Of a stretch of DNA of 64,000 nucleotides, positions 49,468-59,083 are shown in pieces. Below the pieces are notes generated by a model, which was not told the origin of the DNA, did no database searches, and saw only the letters and a list, made by a program, of their open reading frames with translations. The position numbers were made by a program, and so were the translations under genes. The stretch spans positions 124,001 through 188,000 of the forward strand of contig NZ_BNAU01000007.1 of assembly GCF_014653945.1 (NCBI RefSeq). Direction: 5' to 3'. Source of the stretch: Amycolatopsis deserti (GTDB taxonomy: Bacteria > Actinomycetota > Actinomycetes > Mycobacteriales > Pseudonocardiaceae). How positions within the stretch are numbered: position 1 is the first letter of the stretch; each line of letters opens with the position of its first letter.

Positions 49468-51197
49468 GCCGCTTCCTCCGCGGTGAGCTGGGACTGCACG
49501 ATCTCGAGGTAGGTGGGGCAGTCGCGCAGCAGCTCGGCGTGCGTGCCGCGGCCGGCGATCTCCCCGTTCTCCAGCACGACGATCTGATCGGCGTCGACGA
49601 TCGTGGAAACCCGTTGCGCCACCACGAGAACCGCGGCCTCCGCGGTGTGCGGGGCCAGCGCCGCGCGCAGCCGGGCGTCGGTCGCCAGGTCCAGCGCCGA
49701 GAACGAGTCGTCGAACAGGTAGACCTCCGGCTTGCGCACCAGTGCCCGCGCAATCGCGAGCCGCTGCCGCTGCCCGCCGGAGACGTTCGTGCCGCCCTGC
49801 GCGATCGGCGCGTCCAGACCGCCGGGCATCTCCGACACGAACTCCCGCGCCTGCGCGATCTCCAGCGCCTGCCAGAGTTCTTCGTCGGTGGCGTCCGGTT
49901 TGCCGTAGCGCAGGTTGCTCGCCACCGTGCCGGTGAACAGGTACGGCCGCTGCGGCACCAGCCCGATGCGGCTCCACAGCACGTCCGGGTCGAGTTCCCG
50001 CACGTCGACGCCGTCCACCAGCACCCGCCCCGCCGTGACGTCGACGAGCCGCGGCACCAGCGACAGCAGCGTGGTCTTGCCGGCGCCGGTGCTGCCGATG
50101 ATCGCGGTGGTCTTCCCCGCCTCCGCGCGGAAGGAGATGTCCCGCAGCACCGGGGCGTCCGCGCCCGGGTACCGGAACTCGACCCCCTGGAACTCGACCG
50201 CGCCGTGTTCGGTCACCTCCCGCACCGGCCGCAGCGGCGGCCGCACCGACGAGTCGGTGTCCAGCACCTCGGCGATGCGCTCGGCGCACACGGACGCGCG
50301 CGGGATCATCGTCGCGATGAAGGTCGCCATGGTGACCGACATCAGGATCTGGATCAGGTAGTTCAGGAACGCCGTCAGCGCGCCGATCTGCATCTCCCCG
50401 CCCGCCACGCGGTGCGCGCCGAACCACAGCACGGCGACGCTGGAAGCGTTCATCACCAGCAGGACCGTGGGGAAGATCAGCGCCTGCAGACGGCCGACGC
50501 GCAGCGCGGTGACGGTCAGCTCGTCGTTGGCGACGGCGAACCGCCGTACCTCGTCGCGCTCGCGCACGAACGCCCGCACCACGCGGATGCCGGACAGCTG
50601 TTCCCGCAGCACGCGGTTGACCTGGTCGATGCGGGTCTGCATGAGCCGGAACTGCGGCACCATCCGCGACACGACGAGCCCGATCGCGACGAGCAGCACC
50701 GGGATCGCAACCAGCAGCAGCCAGGACAACCCCACGTCCTGTTCCAGTGCGAGCACGATTCCGCCGACGCACATGATCGGCGCCATGATCAGGATCGTGC
50801 AGCCCATCACCACGATCATCTGCACCTGCTGCACGTCGTTGGTGGTGCGGGTGATCAGCGACGGCGCCCCGAACTGCGCCACTTCGCGGGCGGAGAAGCC
50901 GCCCACGCGGTGGAAGACGGCGGCCCGCACGTCGCGCCCGAACCCGGCCGCGCTGCGTGCCCCGAAGTACACCGCGCCGATGGAGCAGGCGATCTGCAGC
51001 AGCGTCACGGCCAGCATCCAGCCGCCGGTCGAGAGGATGTAGCCGGTGTCCCCCGTGGCCACGCCGCGATCGATGATGTCGGCGTTGAGGCTCGGCAGGT
51101 AGAGCGACGCGATGGTGCCCACGAGCTGCAGCACCACCACCGCGGCGAGCGCTCGCCAGTACGGACGCAGGAATGTCCGCAATATCCGGATGAGCAC
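49464..51197 (-). CDS. ABC exporter, subunit with degenerate Walker B (first of heterodimer)
   Basis: 577 residues from GTG 51197 (MLIRILRTFLRPYWR), chosen because AGGGGG is well placed. Membrane domain 20-310. Walker A GSTGAGKTTLL near 367, canonical signature VSGGQRQRL near 470, but Walker B reads VYLFDDSFSALD near 494, with Asp where the catalytic Glu belongs. The pairing Asp-type partner plus LSAGE partner creates one degenerate and one competent ATP site, as established for TM287/288 and LmrCD-type exporters. Divergent TetR gene upstream is the likely repressor. Confidence 0.92.
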   Translation of the reverse strand: MLIRILRTFLRPYWRALAAVVVLQLVGTIASLYLPSLNADIIDRGVATGDTGYILSTGGWMLAVTLLQIACSIGAVYFGARSAAGFGRDVRAAVFHRVGGFSAREVAQFGAPSLITRTTNDVQQVQMIVVMGCTILIMAPIMCVGGIVLALEQDVGLSWLLLVAIPVLLVAIGLVVSRMVPQFRLMQTRIDQVNRVLREQLSGIRVVRAFVRERDEVRRFAVANDELTVTALRVGRLQALIFPTVLLVMNASSVAVLWFGAHRVAGGEMQIGALTAFLNYLIQILMSVTMATFIATMIPRASVCAERIAEVLDTDSSVRPPLRPVREVTEHGAVEFQGVEFRYPGADAPVLRDISFRAEAGKTTAIIGSTGAGKTTLLSLVPRLVDVTAGRVLVDGVDVRELDPDVLWSRIGLVPQRPYLFTGTVASNLRYGKPDATDEELWQALEIAQAREFVSEMPGGLDAPIAQGGTNVSGGQRQRLAIARALVRKPEVYLFDDSFSALDLATDARLRAALAPHTAEAAVLVVAQRVSTIVDADQIVVLENGEIAGRGTHAELLRDCPTYLEIVQSQLTAEEAA

Positions 51198-51273
51198 GAT
51201 TCCCCCTAGGAAACGATCGGTACCCACTGCGTAGACTACCGCCGTAAGAAACGCAACGTATTTTGGAGGGCGG

Positions 51274-51885
51274 GTGCCGCAGCCGAAGTCGAGGCGCCAC
51301 GGGGCGGAGCTGGAGTCGGCGATCCTGGACGCGGCCTGGGCCGAACTCGTCGAGGTCGGCTACGCCAAGCTGACCATGGAAGGCGTCGCGGTCCGCGCGG
51401 GCACCAGCAAGCCGGTGATCTACCGCCGCTGGCCCGGACGCCCCGAACTGGTCCTCGCGGCCTGGCGCCGTCGTCTGCCGGACGGCGAGGACCCGCCCGA
51501 CACCGGCGGCCTCCGGTCGGACTTGCTGGCGCTGATGCATCGATTGCTGCACCGATTTCAGGACACCCCGCGCGACGTTGTCGTCGGACTGATGAGCGAA
51601 ACGTGCCGCGATCCGCAAGCGTTCGCCTTGTTGCTCAGGCAGATCGCCGCCGCACGGCAGCGGCCGTCCGTCGAGGCCATCGTGCGGAAAGCCGTGGCCC
51701 GTGGGGAGATTCCGCCGGTCGAGATTCCGCCGCGGGTCGCGCGCGTGCCCCTCGACCTCATCCGCGCCGAGGCGATCTTCCACCACCGGGAAATCGACGA
51801 GAAAACGATTACCGAGATTGTCGACGACGTCTTTCTGCCCCTCTTGCGGGGATTGGCCCACCAGGAGTTGCATGAGGAGGAATGA
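51274..51885 (+). CDS. TetR-family transcriptional regulator
   Basis: 203 residues from GTG 51274. The DNA-binding domain is ILDAAWAELVEVGYAKLTME followed by GVAVRAGTSKPVIYRRWPGR. A TetR_C_11-like C-terminal domain (LLALMHRLLHRFQDTPRDVV) suggests hydrophobic-ligand binding. It has GGAGG upstream. It is divergent from the ABC heterodimer across 76 bases and should control it; the short region includes AT-rich AACGTATTTT but no operator that I can define. Confidence 0.9.
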   Translation: MPQPKSRRHGAELESAILDAAWAELVEVGYAKLTMEGVAVRAGTSKPVIYRRWPGRPELVLAAWRRRLPDGEDPPDTGGLRSDLLALMHRLLHRFQDTPRDVVVGLMSETCRDPQAFALLLRQIAAARQRPSVEAIVRKAVARGEIPPVEIPPRVARVPLDLIRAEAIFHHREIDEKTITEIVDDVFLPLLRGLAHQELHEEE

Positions 51886-51952
51886 CTGGCCCCCCGGCGG
51901 GGTATCAAACCGCTGACACGACCGACGAGAAGTGTGGAGGCGGTGTCGGAAG

Positions 51953-52720
51953 ATGAGCACCGCTGGGCGGGTCCGCATCCGGCGGCGGGAGGTCGCCGGG
52001 TGCACGGTCGTCGACCTCACCGGCAGGCTGAACGGCCACAGCTACGGGGAACTCCGGGACAGCCTGATCAAGCTGACGCTGGACCAGCCACGGGCGTTGA
52101 TCGCGCAGGTGGACGACCTGGACGTGACCACCGAGCCCGCTCTGACCGTGTTTTCGGCGGTCCGGATGCGCACCGACCAGTGGCCCGCCGTGCCGGTGCT
52201 GCTCGTCGCGAACGACCCGCGGCGGCACCAGTTGCTCTCCGGCAGCGCGATCCGCCGCTTCGTGCCCGTCTACCCCCGCCTGGAGACGGCTATCGAAGCG
52301 GTGGCGGAACCGCCGCAGCGACGGCGGCGGTCGGCCGTGTTCCTGCCGCTCCCCAGCAGCTCGCACGGCGCGCGGCGGTTCGTCCAGGAGACCTGTCGCG
52401 AGTGGAACATCCGGCACCGGCTGGAGGACGCGCTCGGCGTGGCCACCGAGCTGGTCGAGAACGCGATCACGCACGCCGGCACCGCGCTGGAGGTGCGGCT
52501 GGAGCTGCGCCGCGGCTACCTGACCATCGCCGTCCGCGACGAGGACCCGCACCCGGCCGTGCTTCGGCAGCGGCCCAGCGGCCGGCTGCAGGGCTACGGC
52601 CTGCAGGTCATCTCGGCGCTGTCCAGCGCCTGGGGCTGCTCCCCCGCGCAGGACGGCGGGAAGGTCGTGTGGGCCGTGCTCAGTGTCGGCCCGCGTCGCC
52701 TCGCACCGTTCCCGACGTGA
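51953..52720 (+). CDS. STAS-HATPase fusion (anti-anti-sigma plus RsbW-like kinase domains)
   Basis: 255 residues from ATG 51953 (MSTAGRVRIRRREVAGC). Residues about 5-115 form a STAS domain (VAGCTVVDLTGRLNGHSYGE; VPVLLVANDPRRHQLL). Residues about 135-245 form a Bergerat ATPase: N-box ELVENAITHA at 166-175, G1 VRDEDP at 194-199, G2 GYGLQVI at 214-220. In partner-switching systems these domains are usually on separate proteins. The STAS phospho-Ser position reads LDVTTE (56-61), Thr instead of Ser. It converges on a free STAS protein, a likely partner. Confidence 0.85.
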   Translation: MSTAGRVRIRRREVAGCTVVDLTGRLNGHSYGELRDSLIKLTLDQPRALIAQVDDLDVTTEPALTVFSAVRMRTDQWPAVPVLLVANDPRRHQLLSGSAIRRFVPVYPRLETAIEAVAEPPQRRRRSAVFLPLPSSSHGARRFVQETCREWNIRHRLEDALGVATELVENAITHAGTALEVRLELRRGYLTIAVRDEDPHPAVLRQRPSGRLQGYGLQVISALSSAWGCSPAQDGGKVVWAVLSVGPRRLAPFPT

Positions 52721-52913
52721 CGTCCGGCAGCGCGATCCCGTCGAGGGTTTCCATCACCAGGGCGGCGGGTCGGCGGTTGCGCAACGCGGCGCATCGCGCT
52801 GCCGCGCGTGTACCCGGTGAAATCGAAGCCGCGCGCGCCACCGGAAGTGCCTTCCCCGAGGGTTCTGCGTCCGCCCTCAGCCGACGGTCGCCCTCTTCCG
52901 GAGGGTCAGCAGA

Positions 52914-53249
52914 TCATGAACTCAAGGCCTCGGGCACGGTCTCGTAGCGGGGCAGGATCGCGGTCAGGCCGGTGAGGTCGAGGACGCGGGCGACCTGGCT
53001 GCACCGCGGCGCGACCACCCGCAGCTCGCGCACGTCGAGCATCGCCTGCACGCCCGCGGCGCTGAGGAACGCGACCCGCGTCAGGTCGAGCACGACCGGA
53101 CCGAGCTGCCCGGCGAGCGTCTCGGCGAGCCGGGGCGCGGTGCAGAGGTCGATTTCGCCGGTCGCGCGCACCACGGACGCCCCGGAGCGGTACTCGACGG
53201 CGAGGTCCAGCAGCCGCTCGGTGAGCGGGGTGCGCGGCACGTCGGACAC
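52914..53249 (-). CDS. STAS-domain anti-sigma-factor antagonist
   Basis: About 111 residues from GTG 53249, chosen for AGGGGGC eight bases upstream; a start at 53345 would add an Arg/Ser-rich 32-residue tail. The STAS core includes SVVRATGEIDLCTAPRLAET, PVVLDLTRVAFLSAAGVQAM and RVLDLTGL. Ser63 in FLSAAG is the expected phosphorylation site. Its convergent neighbour carries an RsbW-like ATPase domain, the class of kinase that phosphorylates such Ser residues. Confidence 0.87.
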   Translation of the reverse strand: MSDVPRTPLTERLLDLAVEYRSGASVVRATGEIDLCTAPRLAETLAGQLGPVVLDLTRVAFLSAAGVQAMLDVRELRVVAPRCSQVARVLDLTGLTAILPRYETVPEALSS

Positions 53250-53356
53250 CAGGTTCGCCCCCTCGGCAACGTGGTCGTGTCTCCGGCCGGAACCGGACCA
53301 CGATGCTAGCGCCGCGCGGCTAAACCGCGCAGCCATCGAGTTCACCGGATCGGGCG

Positions 53357-54445
53357 TTACCCGTCGGTCGCCACGATCTTCGCGCTGCCCAGCACGATGT
53401 CCCCCGCGGCGTCCGGCCGGTAGAGCACGACGACCTGCCCGGGAGCGACGCCGGTGAGCGGTTCGCGCAACTGGATCCGCACCTGGTCACCGTCGGTCTC
53501 CGCGACGGCCTCGCCGAGACCGCCGTGGGCGCGGACCTGGACCACGCACTCCGTCGGGCCGTCCAGTGGCCGTCCGGGCCAGACCGGGCGGTCGGCGCGG
53601 ATCTCGCGGACGGTCAGCGCGTCGGCCGAGCCGACCTTGACCGTGCCGGACACCGGCTCCAGCGCCAGCACGTAGCGCGGCTTGCCGTCCAGCACCGAGC
53701 GGTCGATGCCCAGGCCCTTGCGCTGGCCGATGGTGAAGCCGTGCACGCCGGTGTGGCGGCCGAGGACCGCGCCGGTCTCGGCGTCCACCAGATCGCCCGG
53801 CCGCTGGCCGAGGCGCTTTTCCAGGAACTTCTTGGTGTCGCCGTCGGGGATGAAGCAGATGTCGTGGCTGTCCGGCTTGCGCGCGACGGCGAGGCCGCGG
53901 CGCTCGGCCTCGGCGCGGATGTCCGGCTTGCGGGTGTCGCCGACCGGGAACATCGAGTGGCGCAGCTGCTCGGGCGTCAGCGAGGCCAGCACGTAGGACT
54001 GGTCCTTGTCCGCGTCCACCGCGCGGCGCAGCTCCGGCACACCGTCCACCATGGACAGCCGGGCGTAGTGTCCGGTGGCGACGGCGTCGAAGCCGAGCGC
54101 GATCGCCTTCTCCAGCAGGGCCTCGAACTTGATCTTCTCGTTGCAGGTGACGCACGGGTTGGGCGTGCGGCCCGCGGCGTACTCGCCGACGAAGGTCTCG
54201 ATGACCTCCTCGGTGAACCGCTCGGCGAAGTCCCAGACGTAGAACGGGATGCCGAGGATGTCCGCGGCGCGGCGCGCGTCGTGCGAGTCCTCGATCGTGC
54301 AGCACCCGCGCGACCCGGTGCGCAGCGTGCCGGGCTTGGCCGACAGCGCCAGGTGCACGCCGACCACGTCGTGCCCGGCCTCCACCGCGCGGGCCGCCGC
54401 CACGGCCGAGTCCACTCCCCCGCTCATCGCGGCCAGTACCCGCAT
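53357..54445 (-). CDS. mnmA: tRNA-specific 2-thiouridylase
   Basis: 362 residues. Inserts sulfur at the wobble uridine of Lys, Glu and Gln tRNAs. The PP-loop SGGVDS sits at residues 8-13. Catalytic Cys101 (NPCVTCNEK) and persulfide Cys197 (DSHDICFIP) correspond to Cys102 and Cys199 of the E. coli enzyme. The C-terminal RNA-binding barrel is complete ([14 protein letters not shown]). Its ATG at 54445 overlaps the cysteine desulfurase stop by one base (TGATG), so sulfur donor and thiolase are coupled. Confidence 0.97.
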   Translation of the reverse strand: MRVLAAMSGGVDSAVAAARAVEAGHDVVGVHLALSAKPGTLRTGSRGCCTIEDSHDARRAADILGIPFYVWDFAERFTEEVIETFVGEYAAGRTPNPCVTCNEKIKFEALLEKAIALGFDAVATGHYARLSMVDGVPELRRAVDADKDQSYVLASLTPEQLRHSMFPVGDTRKPDIRAEAERRGLAVARKPDSHDICFIPDGDTKKFLEKRLGQRPGDLVDAETGAVLGRHTGVHGFTIGQRKGLGIDRSVLDGKPRYVLALEPVSGTVKVGSADALTVREIRADRPVWPGRPLDGPTECVVQVRAHGGLGEAVAETDGDQVRIQLREPLTGVAPGQVVVLYRPDAAGDIVLGSAKIVATDG

Positions 54446-55641
54446 CACACCTCCTGCTTGTTCTTGCGCAGCCCGGACAGGCCGGCCTGCCGCGCCCGCG
54501 CGACCACGGCGCCGATCTCCCGCGCCACCGCCTCGACGTCCTCCGGGGTGGACGTGTGGCCGAGCGAGAACCGCAGCGACCCGCGGGCCGACGCGGCGTC
54601 GGCGCCCATCGCCAGCAGCACGTGGCTGGGCTGCGCGACGCCCGCGGTGCACGCCGAGCCGGTCGAGCACTCGATGCCCTTGGCGTCCAGCAGCATCAGC
54701 AGGCTGTCGCCCGCGCAGCCGGGGAACGTGAAGTGCGCGATGCCGGGCAGCCTGCCCTCGCCGGTGGGCATGCCGTTGAGGATGACGTCGGGCACCTCGC
54801 GCCGGACCGCTTCGATGAGCGCGTCCCGCAGGGCGCCGACCCGCTCGGCGTAGCGCGGCTGCTCGCGCACCGCCTCCTCGACGGCCGTGGCGAACGCGCG
54901 GATGGCCGGCACGTCGAGCGTGCCGGAGCGGACGTCGCGTTCCTGACCGCCGCCGTGCAGCAGCGGCACGCATTCGGTGTCGCGCGAGAGCAGCAGCGCG
55001 CCGACACCGTACGGGCCGCCGAGCTTGTGGCCGGTGAGGGTCAGCGCGGCCACGCCGCTGTCGGCGAAGTGGACCGGGACGCCGCCGACGGCCTGGACGG
55101 CGTCGGTGTGCAGCGGGATGGCGTGCTCGGCGCAGATCGCGGCCAGCTCCGGCATCGGGTTGACCGTGCCGACCTCGTTGTTCGCCCACATGACGGTGAC
55201 CAGCGCCACGTCGTCCGGGTCGGCCTCGATGGCCTTGCGCAGCGTCTCCGGCAGCACGCGGCCGTGCTCGTCCACGTCCAGCCAGGTCACCTCGGCCTGC
55301 GCGTGGTCGGCCAGCCACTGCACCGCGTCGAGCACGGCGTGGTGCTCGACCGCGCTCGCCAGGACGCGGCGGCGGGCCGGGTCGGCGCCGTGCCGGGCCC
55401 AGAAGATGCCCTTGACCGCGAGGTTGTCGCTCTCCGTGCCGCCCGCGGTGAAGATGACCTCGGACGGACGGGCGCCCATCGCCTCGCCGATGACCTCCCG
55501 CGCCTCCTCGACGGCCCGCCGCGCGCGGCGGCCGGAGGAATGCAGCGAGCTGGCGTTGCCCACCGTGGACAGCGCCTCGCTCATCGCCGCAATGGCGGAC
55601 GGCGACATGGGGGTGGTCGCCGCGTGGTCGAGATAGGTCAT
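54445..55641 (-). CDS. Cysteine desulfurase (IscS/NifS type)
   Basis: 398 residues; PLP enzyme that passes sulfur from cysteine to acceptors. The PLP Lys is in [16 protein letters not shown] near residue 204, and the catalytic Cys loop is [15 protein letters not shown] near residue 325. [16 protein letters not shown] starts the protein and [16 protein letters not shown] is a typical PLP-binding region. It is directly upstream of mnmA. In mycobacteria the gene at this place is Rv3025c (from memory). It probably feeds MnmA and perhaps iron-sulfur assembly. Confidence 0.95.
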   Translation of the reverse strand: MTYLDHAATTPMSPSAIAAMSEALSTVGNASSLHSSGRRARRAVEEAREVIGEAMGARPSEVIFTAGGTESDNLAVKGIFWARHGADPARRRVLASAVEHHAVLDAVQWLADHAQAEVTWLDVDEHGRVLPETLRKAIEADPDDVALVTVMWANNEVGTVNPMPELAAICAEHAIPLHTDAVQAVGGVPVHFADSGVAALTLTGHKLGGPYGVGALLLSRDTECVPLLHGGGQERDVRSGTLDVPAIRAFATAVEEAVREQPRYAERVGALRDALIEAVRREVPDVILNGMPTGEGRLPGIAHFTFPGCAGDSLLMLLDAKGIECSTGSACTAGVAQPSHVLLAMGADAASARGSLRFSLGHTSTPEDVEAVAREIGAVVARARQAGLSGLRKNKQEV

Positions 55642-55668
55642 CGCACCACCAGGGTAGACCGTGCGGTA

Positions 55669-57021
55669 TCACCCGCGCGTGGGCCACCGGCGGGTGATGA
55701 CGACGCCCACCACGGCGAGCGCGGCGAGGGTGAGCGCGAGCACACCCAAGGCGGGCGCGGGCTCGCGGGCCGAGGCGAGCAGGCCGAGCAGGACCCCGCC
55801 GAAGCCGACCGTCAGCGCCGACGCGACCCAGTCGCCCAGCTGCATGGCGGAGGTGTTGAACCCGCGCTCGTGCTCGGGCGAGAAGCGCAGCAACAGCAGC
55901 GAGATCGACGGGTAGGCGATGCCCATGCCGGCCCCGCCGATCAGGCACGCGACGAACGCGAGCCAGCCGGGGAACCACGGCTGCGCGACGAACCCGAACA
56001 GCAGCACGCTGACGGCGACCATGGCGAACCCGGCGCGCAGCAGCTTCTCGCGGGACCAGTCCGGGTGGCGGCCCTGCACGGCGGAGGCGGCCGACCAGGT
56101 GAGCGCGGTCGCGGTCAGCGGGAGACCGGCCAGCGCCGGGCTGTAGCCGTGCACGGTCGCCATGGCCAGCGGCAGGTATGCCTCCATCCCGGCGAACGCA
56201 CCGCCGAGCAGGGCGCGGGAGGCGACCACGGTGGGCAGCCCGGGCCGCGCGGTGACCGTGCCGGGCGGGACGAGACGGCGGACCGCCAGCACGAGCGCGA
56301 GGAGCCCGGCGGCGCCGTAGCCGAGCGCGGCCGGGCTCGGGTGCTGGGCGGCCCAGGTCAGCGCGGCGACGCCGACGGCGGCGGCGAGGGCGACGACGAT
56401 CCCGGCCCGCCGCTGTCGTTCACCGGCGACGTGGGTGAGCCGGCGGGCGACCGGGATCAGCATCAGGAGACCGAGAACGGCCAGCGGCGCGAGGCCGAGG
56501 AACACCCAGCGCCAGCCGAGGTGCTCGGTGACCAGGCCCGCGACGGTCGGCCCGACGACGGCGGGCAGCACCCACGCCGCCGCGTTGGCCGCGTACATCA
56601 TCGGCCGTTCCCGGTCGGTGTAGACGAGCGCGATGAGCAGCGAGACGGCGACCAGGACGGTGCCCGAGCCCAGCCCCTGGAGGACCCGGCCGGCGAGCAG
56701 GAGCGCCATGTGCGGCGCGGTCCCGGCGACGATCAGGCCGGCGAGGAAGAGGGCCGGCCCGGCGATCATCGGAAGCGCGGGGCCGCGGCGGTCGCAGAAG
56801 CGCCCGGACAGCACGGTCGCGACGACGCTCGCCACGAGGAACGCGGTGAACGGCCACGAGTAGAGGCGCTGCCCGTCCAGGTCGGCGACCATGGTGGGCA
56901 TCGCGGTGGCGACGCCCATGTTCTCGAACGCGATCAGCGTGACGACCAGCAGGCTGGCCACGGTGGTCGTCCGGTGCTCGGCCGTCCACAACACGCCCCG
57001 CGACCGGGCTTCGACGATCAT
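55669..57021 (-). CDS. MFS transporter
   Basis: 450 residues with about 12-14 hydrophobic segments. It opens [20 protein letters not shown] followed by segment 1 [18 protein letters not shown]. The MFS loop signature is [19 protein letters not shown], and [20 protein letters not shown] gives a central motif C-like segment of DHA-type exporters. Probably an antiporter for drugs or metabolites. No regulator is adjacent; the 246 bases behind it hold the inverted repeat at 57145-57206. Confidence 0.9.
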   Translation of the reverse strand: MIVEARSRGVLWTAEHRTTTVASLLVVTLIAFENMGVATAMPTMVADLDGQRLYSWPFTAFLVASVVATVLSGRFCDRRGPALPMIAGPALFLAGLIVAGTAPHMALLLAGRVLQGLGSGTVLVAVSLLIALVYTDRERPMMYAANAAAWVLPAVVGPTVAGLVTEHLGWRWVFLGLAPLAVLGLLMLIPVARRLTHVAGERQRRAGIVVALAAAVGVAALTWAAQHPSPAALGYGAAGLLALVLAVRRLVPPGTVTARPGLPTVVASRALLGGAFAGMEAYLPLAMATVHGYSPALAGLPLTATALTWSAASAVQGRHPDWSREKLLRAGFAMVAVSVLLFGFVAQPWFPGWLAFVACLIGGAGMGIAYPSISLLLLRFSPEHERGFNTSAMQLGDWVASALTVGFGGVLLGLLASAREPAPALGVLALTLAALAVVGVVITRRWPTRG

Positions 57022-57144
57022 GACCTCAGGCTGACACCTCCAGTGCGGTGGAGGTCAAGACACCCCACAAAACCGCCACCCGGCAACGCAACGCACCCAC
57101 CCCACGAGCCAGCCCGCCTCCCGCACCCGATCCCCAGCCCAAAT

Positions 57145-57206
57145 CGGTTGCCGAGCAGCGGGGTCAAGGTACTCTTTCCCGCCTTGACGCCGCTTCTCGG
57201 TAACCG
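57145..57206. repeat. 25-bp imperfect inverted repeat (stem-loop) in intergenic DNA
   Basis: 57145-57169 and 57182-57206 are inverted copies matching at 22 of 25 positions around a 12-base centre. The inner arms GTCAAGG/CCTTGAC are perfect. It is 123 bases from the MFS start and 61 from the PlsC stop. It may be a bidirectional terminator, a REP-like element or the remains of a mobile element; no gene is seen in 57022-57267. Confidence 0.65.
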
Positions 57207-57267
57207 AACACTGAAAGATCGGGTTCGGGAGGGGCGAATCCGGGCGTAGCGAAGCGAAGCAGGCGCC

Positions 57268-58119
57268 CTAGATACGCGCGTAGCGCCTCGCCGAAGCCCG
57301 CCGCTGGGCCGGCAAAGCCACATTCCCCAGCGCCGCCTGCACCGAAGCCTCCGCCAACCCAGCCAGCTCCCGCCGGTCCGCGGCCCGCCCCGGCGCGATC
57401 TCCCCGCACACCGTCACTTCCAGCACCAGCCCGCGCAGCGCCGCGACCCGCTTCAGCGAGTCGATCAGCGACTCCGGTCCGATGAACGCCGGCTGGGTCG
57501 TCTCGCGGCCGTCGGCCATCCGGTAGCGCAACGCGAGCGGCCGCACCGGGACACCGGCGTCGATCGCCGCCTGGAAGGTCGCCGGGCGGAACCGGCCGGA
57601 CGCCAGACCGCACCACGTCGTCCCCTCGGGCGTGACGTTGACCAGCGAGCCCGCGCGCAGCGCCGCGGCCAGGTCGTCGATCGTGGCCGGCAGCGTGGAC
57701 AGCCGCTCCCGGTCCAGGAAGATGCTGCCGCCACGTGCGACGAGCGTGCCCAGCACCGGCCAGCCCGCGATCTCCTTCTTCGCCAGCGCGCGCATCGGCC
57801 GCACCGCGTTGACCGCCACGATGTCCAGCCACGAAATGTGGTTGTTCACCACCAGCGCCCCGCGGCCGCCGCCGTCCAGCGGCTCGCCCCGCACCACCAG
57901 CCGCACCCCGAACGCCCGCAGCACGCCGCGGAACACCAGGCGCGCCAACGGTTCCCGCAACCGCGGCACGAACAACACCGGCAGAGCCGCGAAAGCCAGC
58001 AGCACCACGGCCACAGCGGCGGCGAACCGCAGCGCGCGCCGCGGCCCACCGACCGTGGGGGCGCCCGGCGTCAGGCACCCGTCCCCGCACGGCGAGACCG
58101 GCATCCAGGGGTGGCTCAC
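57268..58119 (-). CDS. 1-acyl-glycerol-phosphate-type acyltransferase (PlsC/OlsA-like)
   Basis: 283 residues from GTG 58119, inside the stop of the preceding gene (GTGA). An N-terminal hydrophobic segment (AAAVAVVLLAFAALPVLFV, 33-51) anchors it. Acyltransferase motif H(x4)D is HISWLD at 94-99, and the second motif PEGT is at 164-167, with FLDRERL between. It transfers an acyl chain to a lyso-lipid. Coupling to an OlsB-like acyltransferase suggests the second step of ornithine-lipid synthesis; a generic lysophosphatidate acyltransferase is possible. Confidence 0.87.
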   Translation of the reverse strand: MSHPWMPVSPCGDGCLTPGAPTVGGPRRALRFAAAVAVVLLAFAALPVLFVPRLREPLARLVFRGVLRAFGVRLVVRGEPLDGGGRGALVVNNHISWLDIVAVNAVRPMRALAKKEIAGWPVLGTLVARGGSIFLDRERLSTLPATIDDLAAALRAGSLVNVTPEGTTWCGLASGRFRPATFQAAIDAGVPVRPLALRYRMADGRETTQPAFIGPESLIDSLKRVAALRGLVLEVTVCGEIAPGRAADRRELAGLAEASVQAALGNVALPAQRRASARRYARI

Positions 58120-58895
58120 GCCTGGTTCCCGAGGAAGAACTTCAGGTAGCGCTCGTCCATCGACTGCAGGTCGAGCAGCGTGAAGAAGTCGGCGACGCCG
58201 AAGTCCGGGTCGTGCGCCGGCGGGCCGCAAACCTTGGCGCCGAGCCGCGTGTAGCCCTTGATCAGCGGCGGCAGCACCGATCGCGACGGCCGCGCGACGC
58301 CGGCGTCCGGCCACGGGTTGAGCGGCCGCACGCGCTGCGACTCGGGCGCGTAGTGCTTGGCGCGCAGCACGTCCCACACACCGGCGGCGTAGGAACCGCC
58401 GTCGGTGAGCGGGACCGAGGCGCAGCCGCCGAGGTAGCGGTGGCCCGACAGCAGCATGTACCGCCCGATCCCGGCCCACACCAGGCTCACCACGGCGCCG
58501 GAGCGGTGGTCGGGGTGCACGCACGAGCGGCCGGTCTCCACCAGCGAGCCCCGCAGCCCGGCGAGGTTGGACAGGTCGAACTCGGTTTCGGCGTACAGGC
58601 CGCCGGCGCGCTCGGCGCGTCCGGGCGGGAGCATCCGGTAGGTGCCGACGATCTCGCCGGTGTTGTCGTCGCGCACCACGAGGTGGTCGCAGAACTCGTC
58701 GAACTCGTCGGCGTCCAGGCCGGGGGCGGAGTGCAGCCTGGCACCCATCTCCTCGGCGAAGACCTGGTAACGGAGTCGTTGGGCGGCAACGACTTCGTCG
58801 TTGTCGTAGGCGACGAGGAGGGAGTACCGGGCAGCGCCCTCGGGCAGCTGGCCGTCCTGGCTGTCGGTGGTGACGAGCAACTGGGACCGCGTCAT
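58116..58895 (-). CDS. GNAT-fold N-acyltransferase, OlsB-like
   Basis: 259 residues (MTRSQLLVTTDSQDGQLPEG). The pattern VAYDNDEVVAAQRLRYQVFAEE, ETGRSCVHPDHRSGAVVSLV and YLGGCASVPLTDGGSY matches the ornithine N-acyltransferase/hemolysin-like family, which puts a 3-hydroxyacyl group on the alpha-amino of ornithine. Mycobacterial neighbour Rv3027c (from memory) is the same family. It is translationally coupled to the PlsC-like protein, as OlsB with OlsA in proteobacteria. The product lipid is inferred and not proven for this clade. Confidence 0.82.
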   Translation of the reverse strand: MTRSQLLVTTDSQDGQLPEGAARYSLLVAYDNDEVVAAQRLRYQVFAEEMGARLHSAPGLDADEFDEFCDHLVVRDDNTGEIVGTYRMLPPGRAERAGGLYAETEFDLSNLAGLRGSLVETGRSCVHPDHRSGAVVSLVWAGIGRYMLLSGHRYLGGCASVPLTDGGSYAAGVWDVLRAKHYAPESQRVRPLNPWPDAGVARPSRSVLPPLIKGYTRLGAKVCGPPAHDPDFGVADFFTLLDLQSMDERYLKFFLGNQA

Positions 58896-59083
58896 GTGTG
58901 TAGGTGTACCGGCGCGAAGGAAACCGCCAGGAGGTTCATCGCGTGACCACCTCGTGCACGTTGGATGAACCGCGGGTTCTCAGGGTTCTCTCAGGTAGCC
59001 GGGCGTGATCAGGCTCAAGTCATGAGATCCACACGATCGGGGTATGGCCCCACGGAACGTGGTGCCGACCGGAAGTGAGAGGG

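Noticed and set aside
51198-51273. TetR operator between ABC exporter and TetR gene
   Set aside because: The region is AT-rich with AACGTATT near the TetR start, but I could not find a convincing palindrome.
49468-52020. Single 1491-residue ABC fusion
   Set aside because: The extra part is an out-of-frame reading of the first ABC gene and the TetR region; the GTGA junction at 49464-49467 marks two separate genes.
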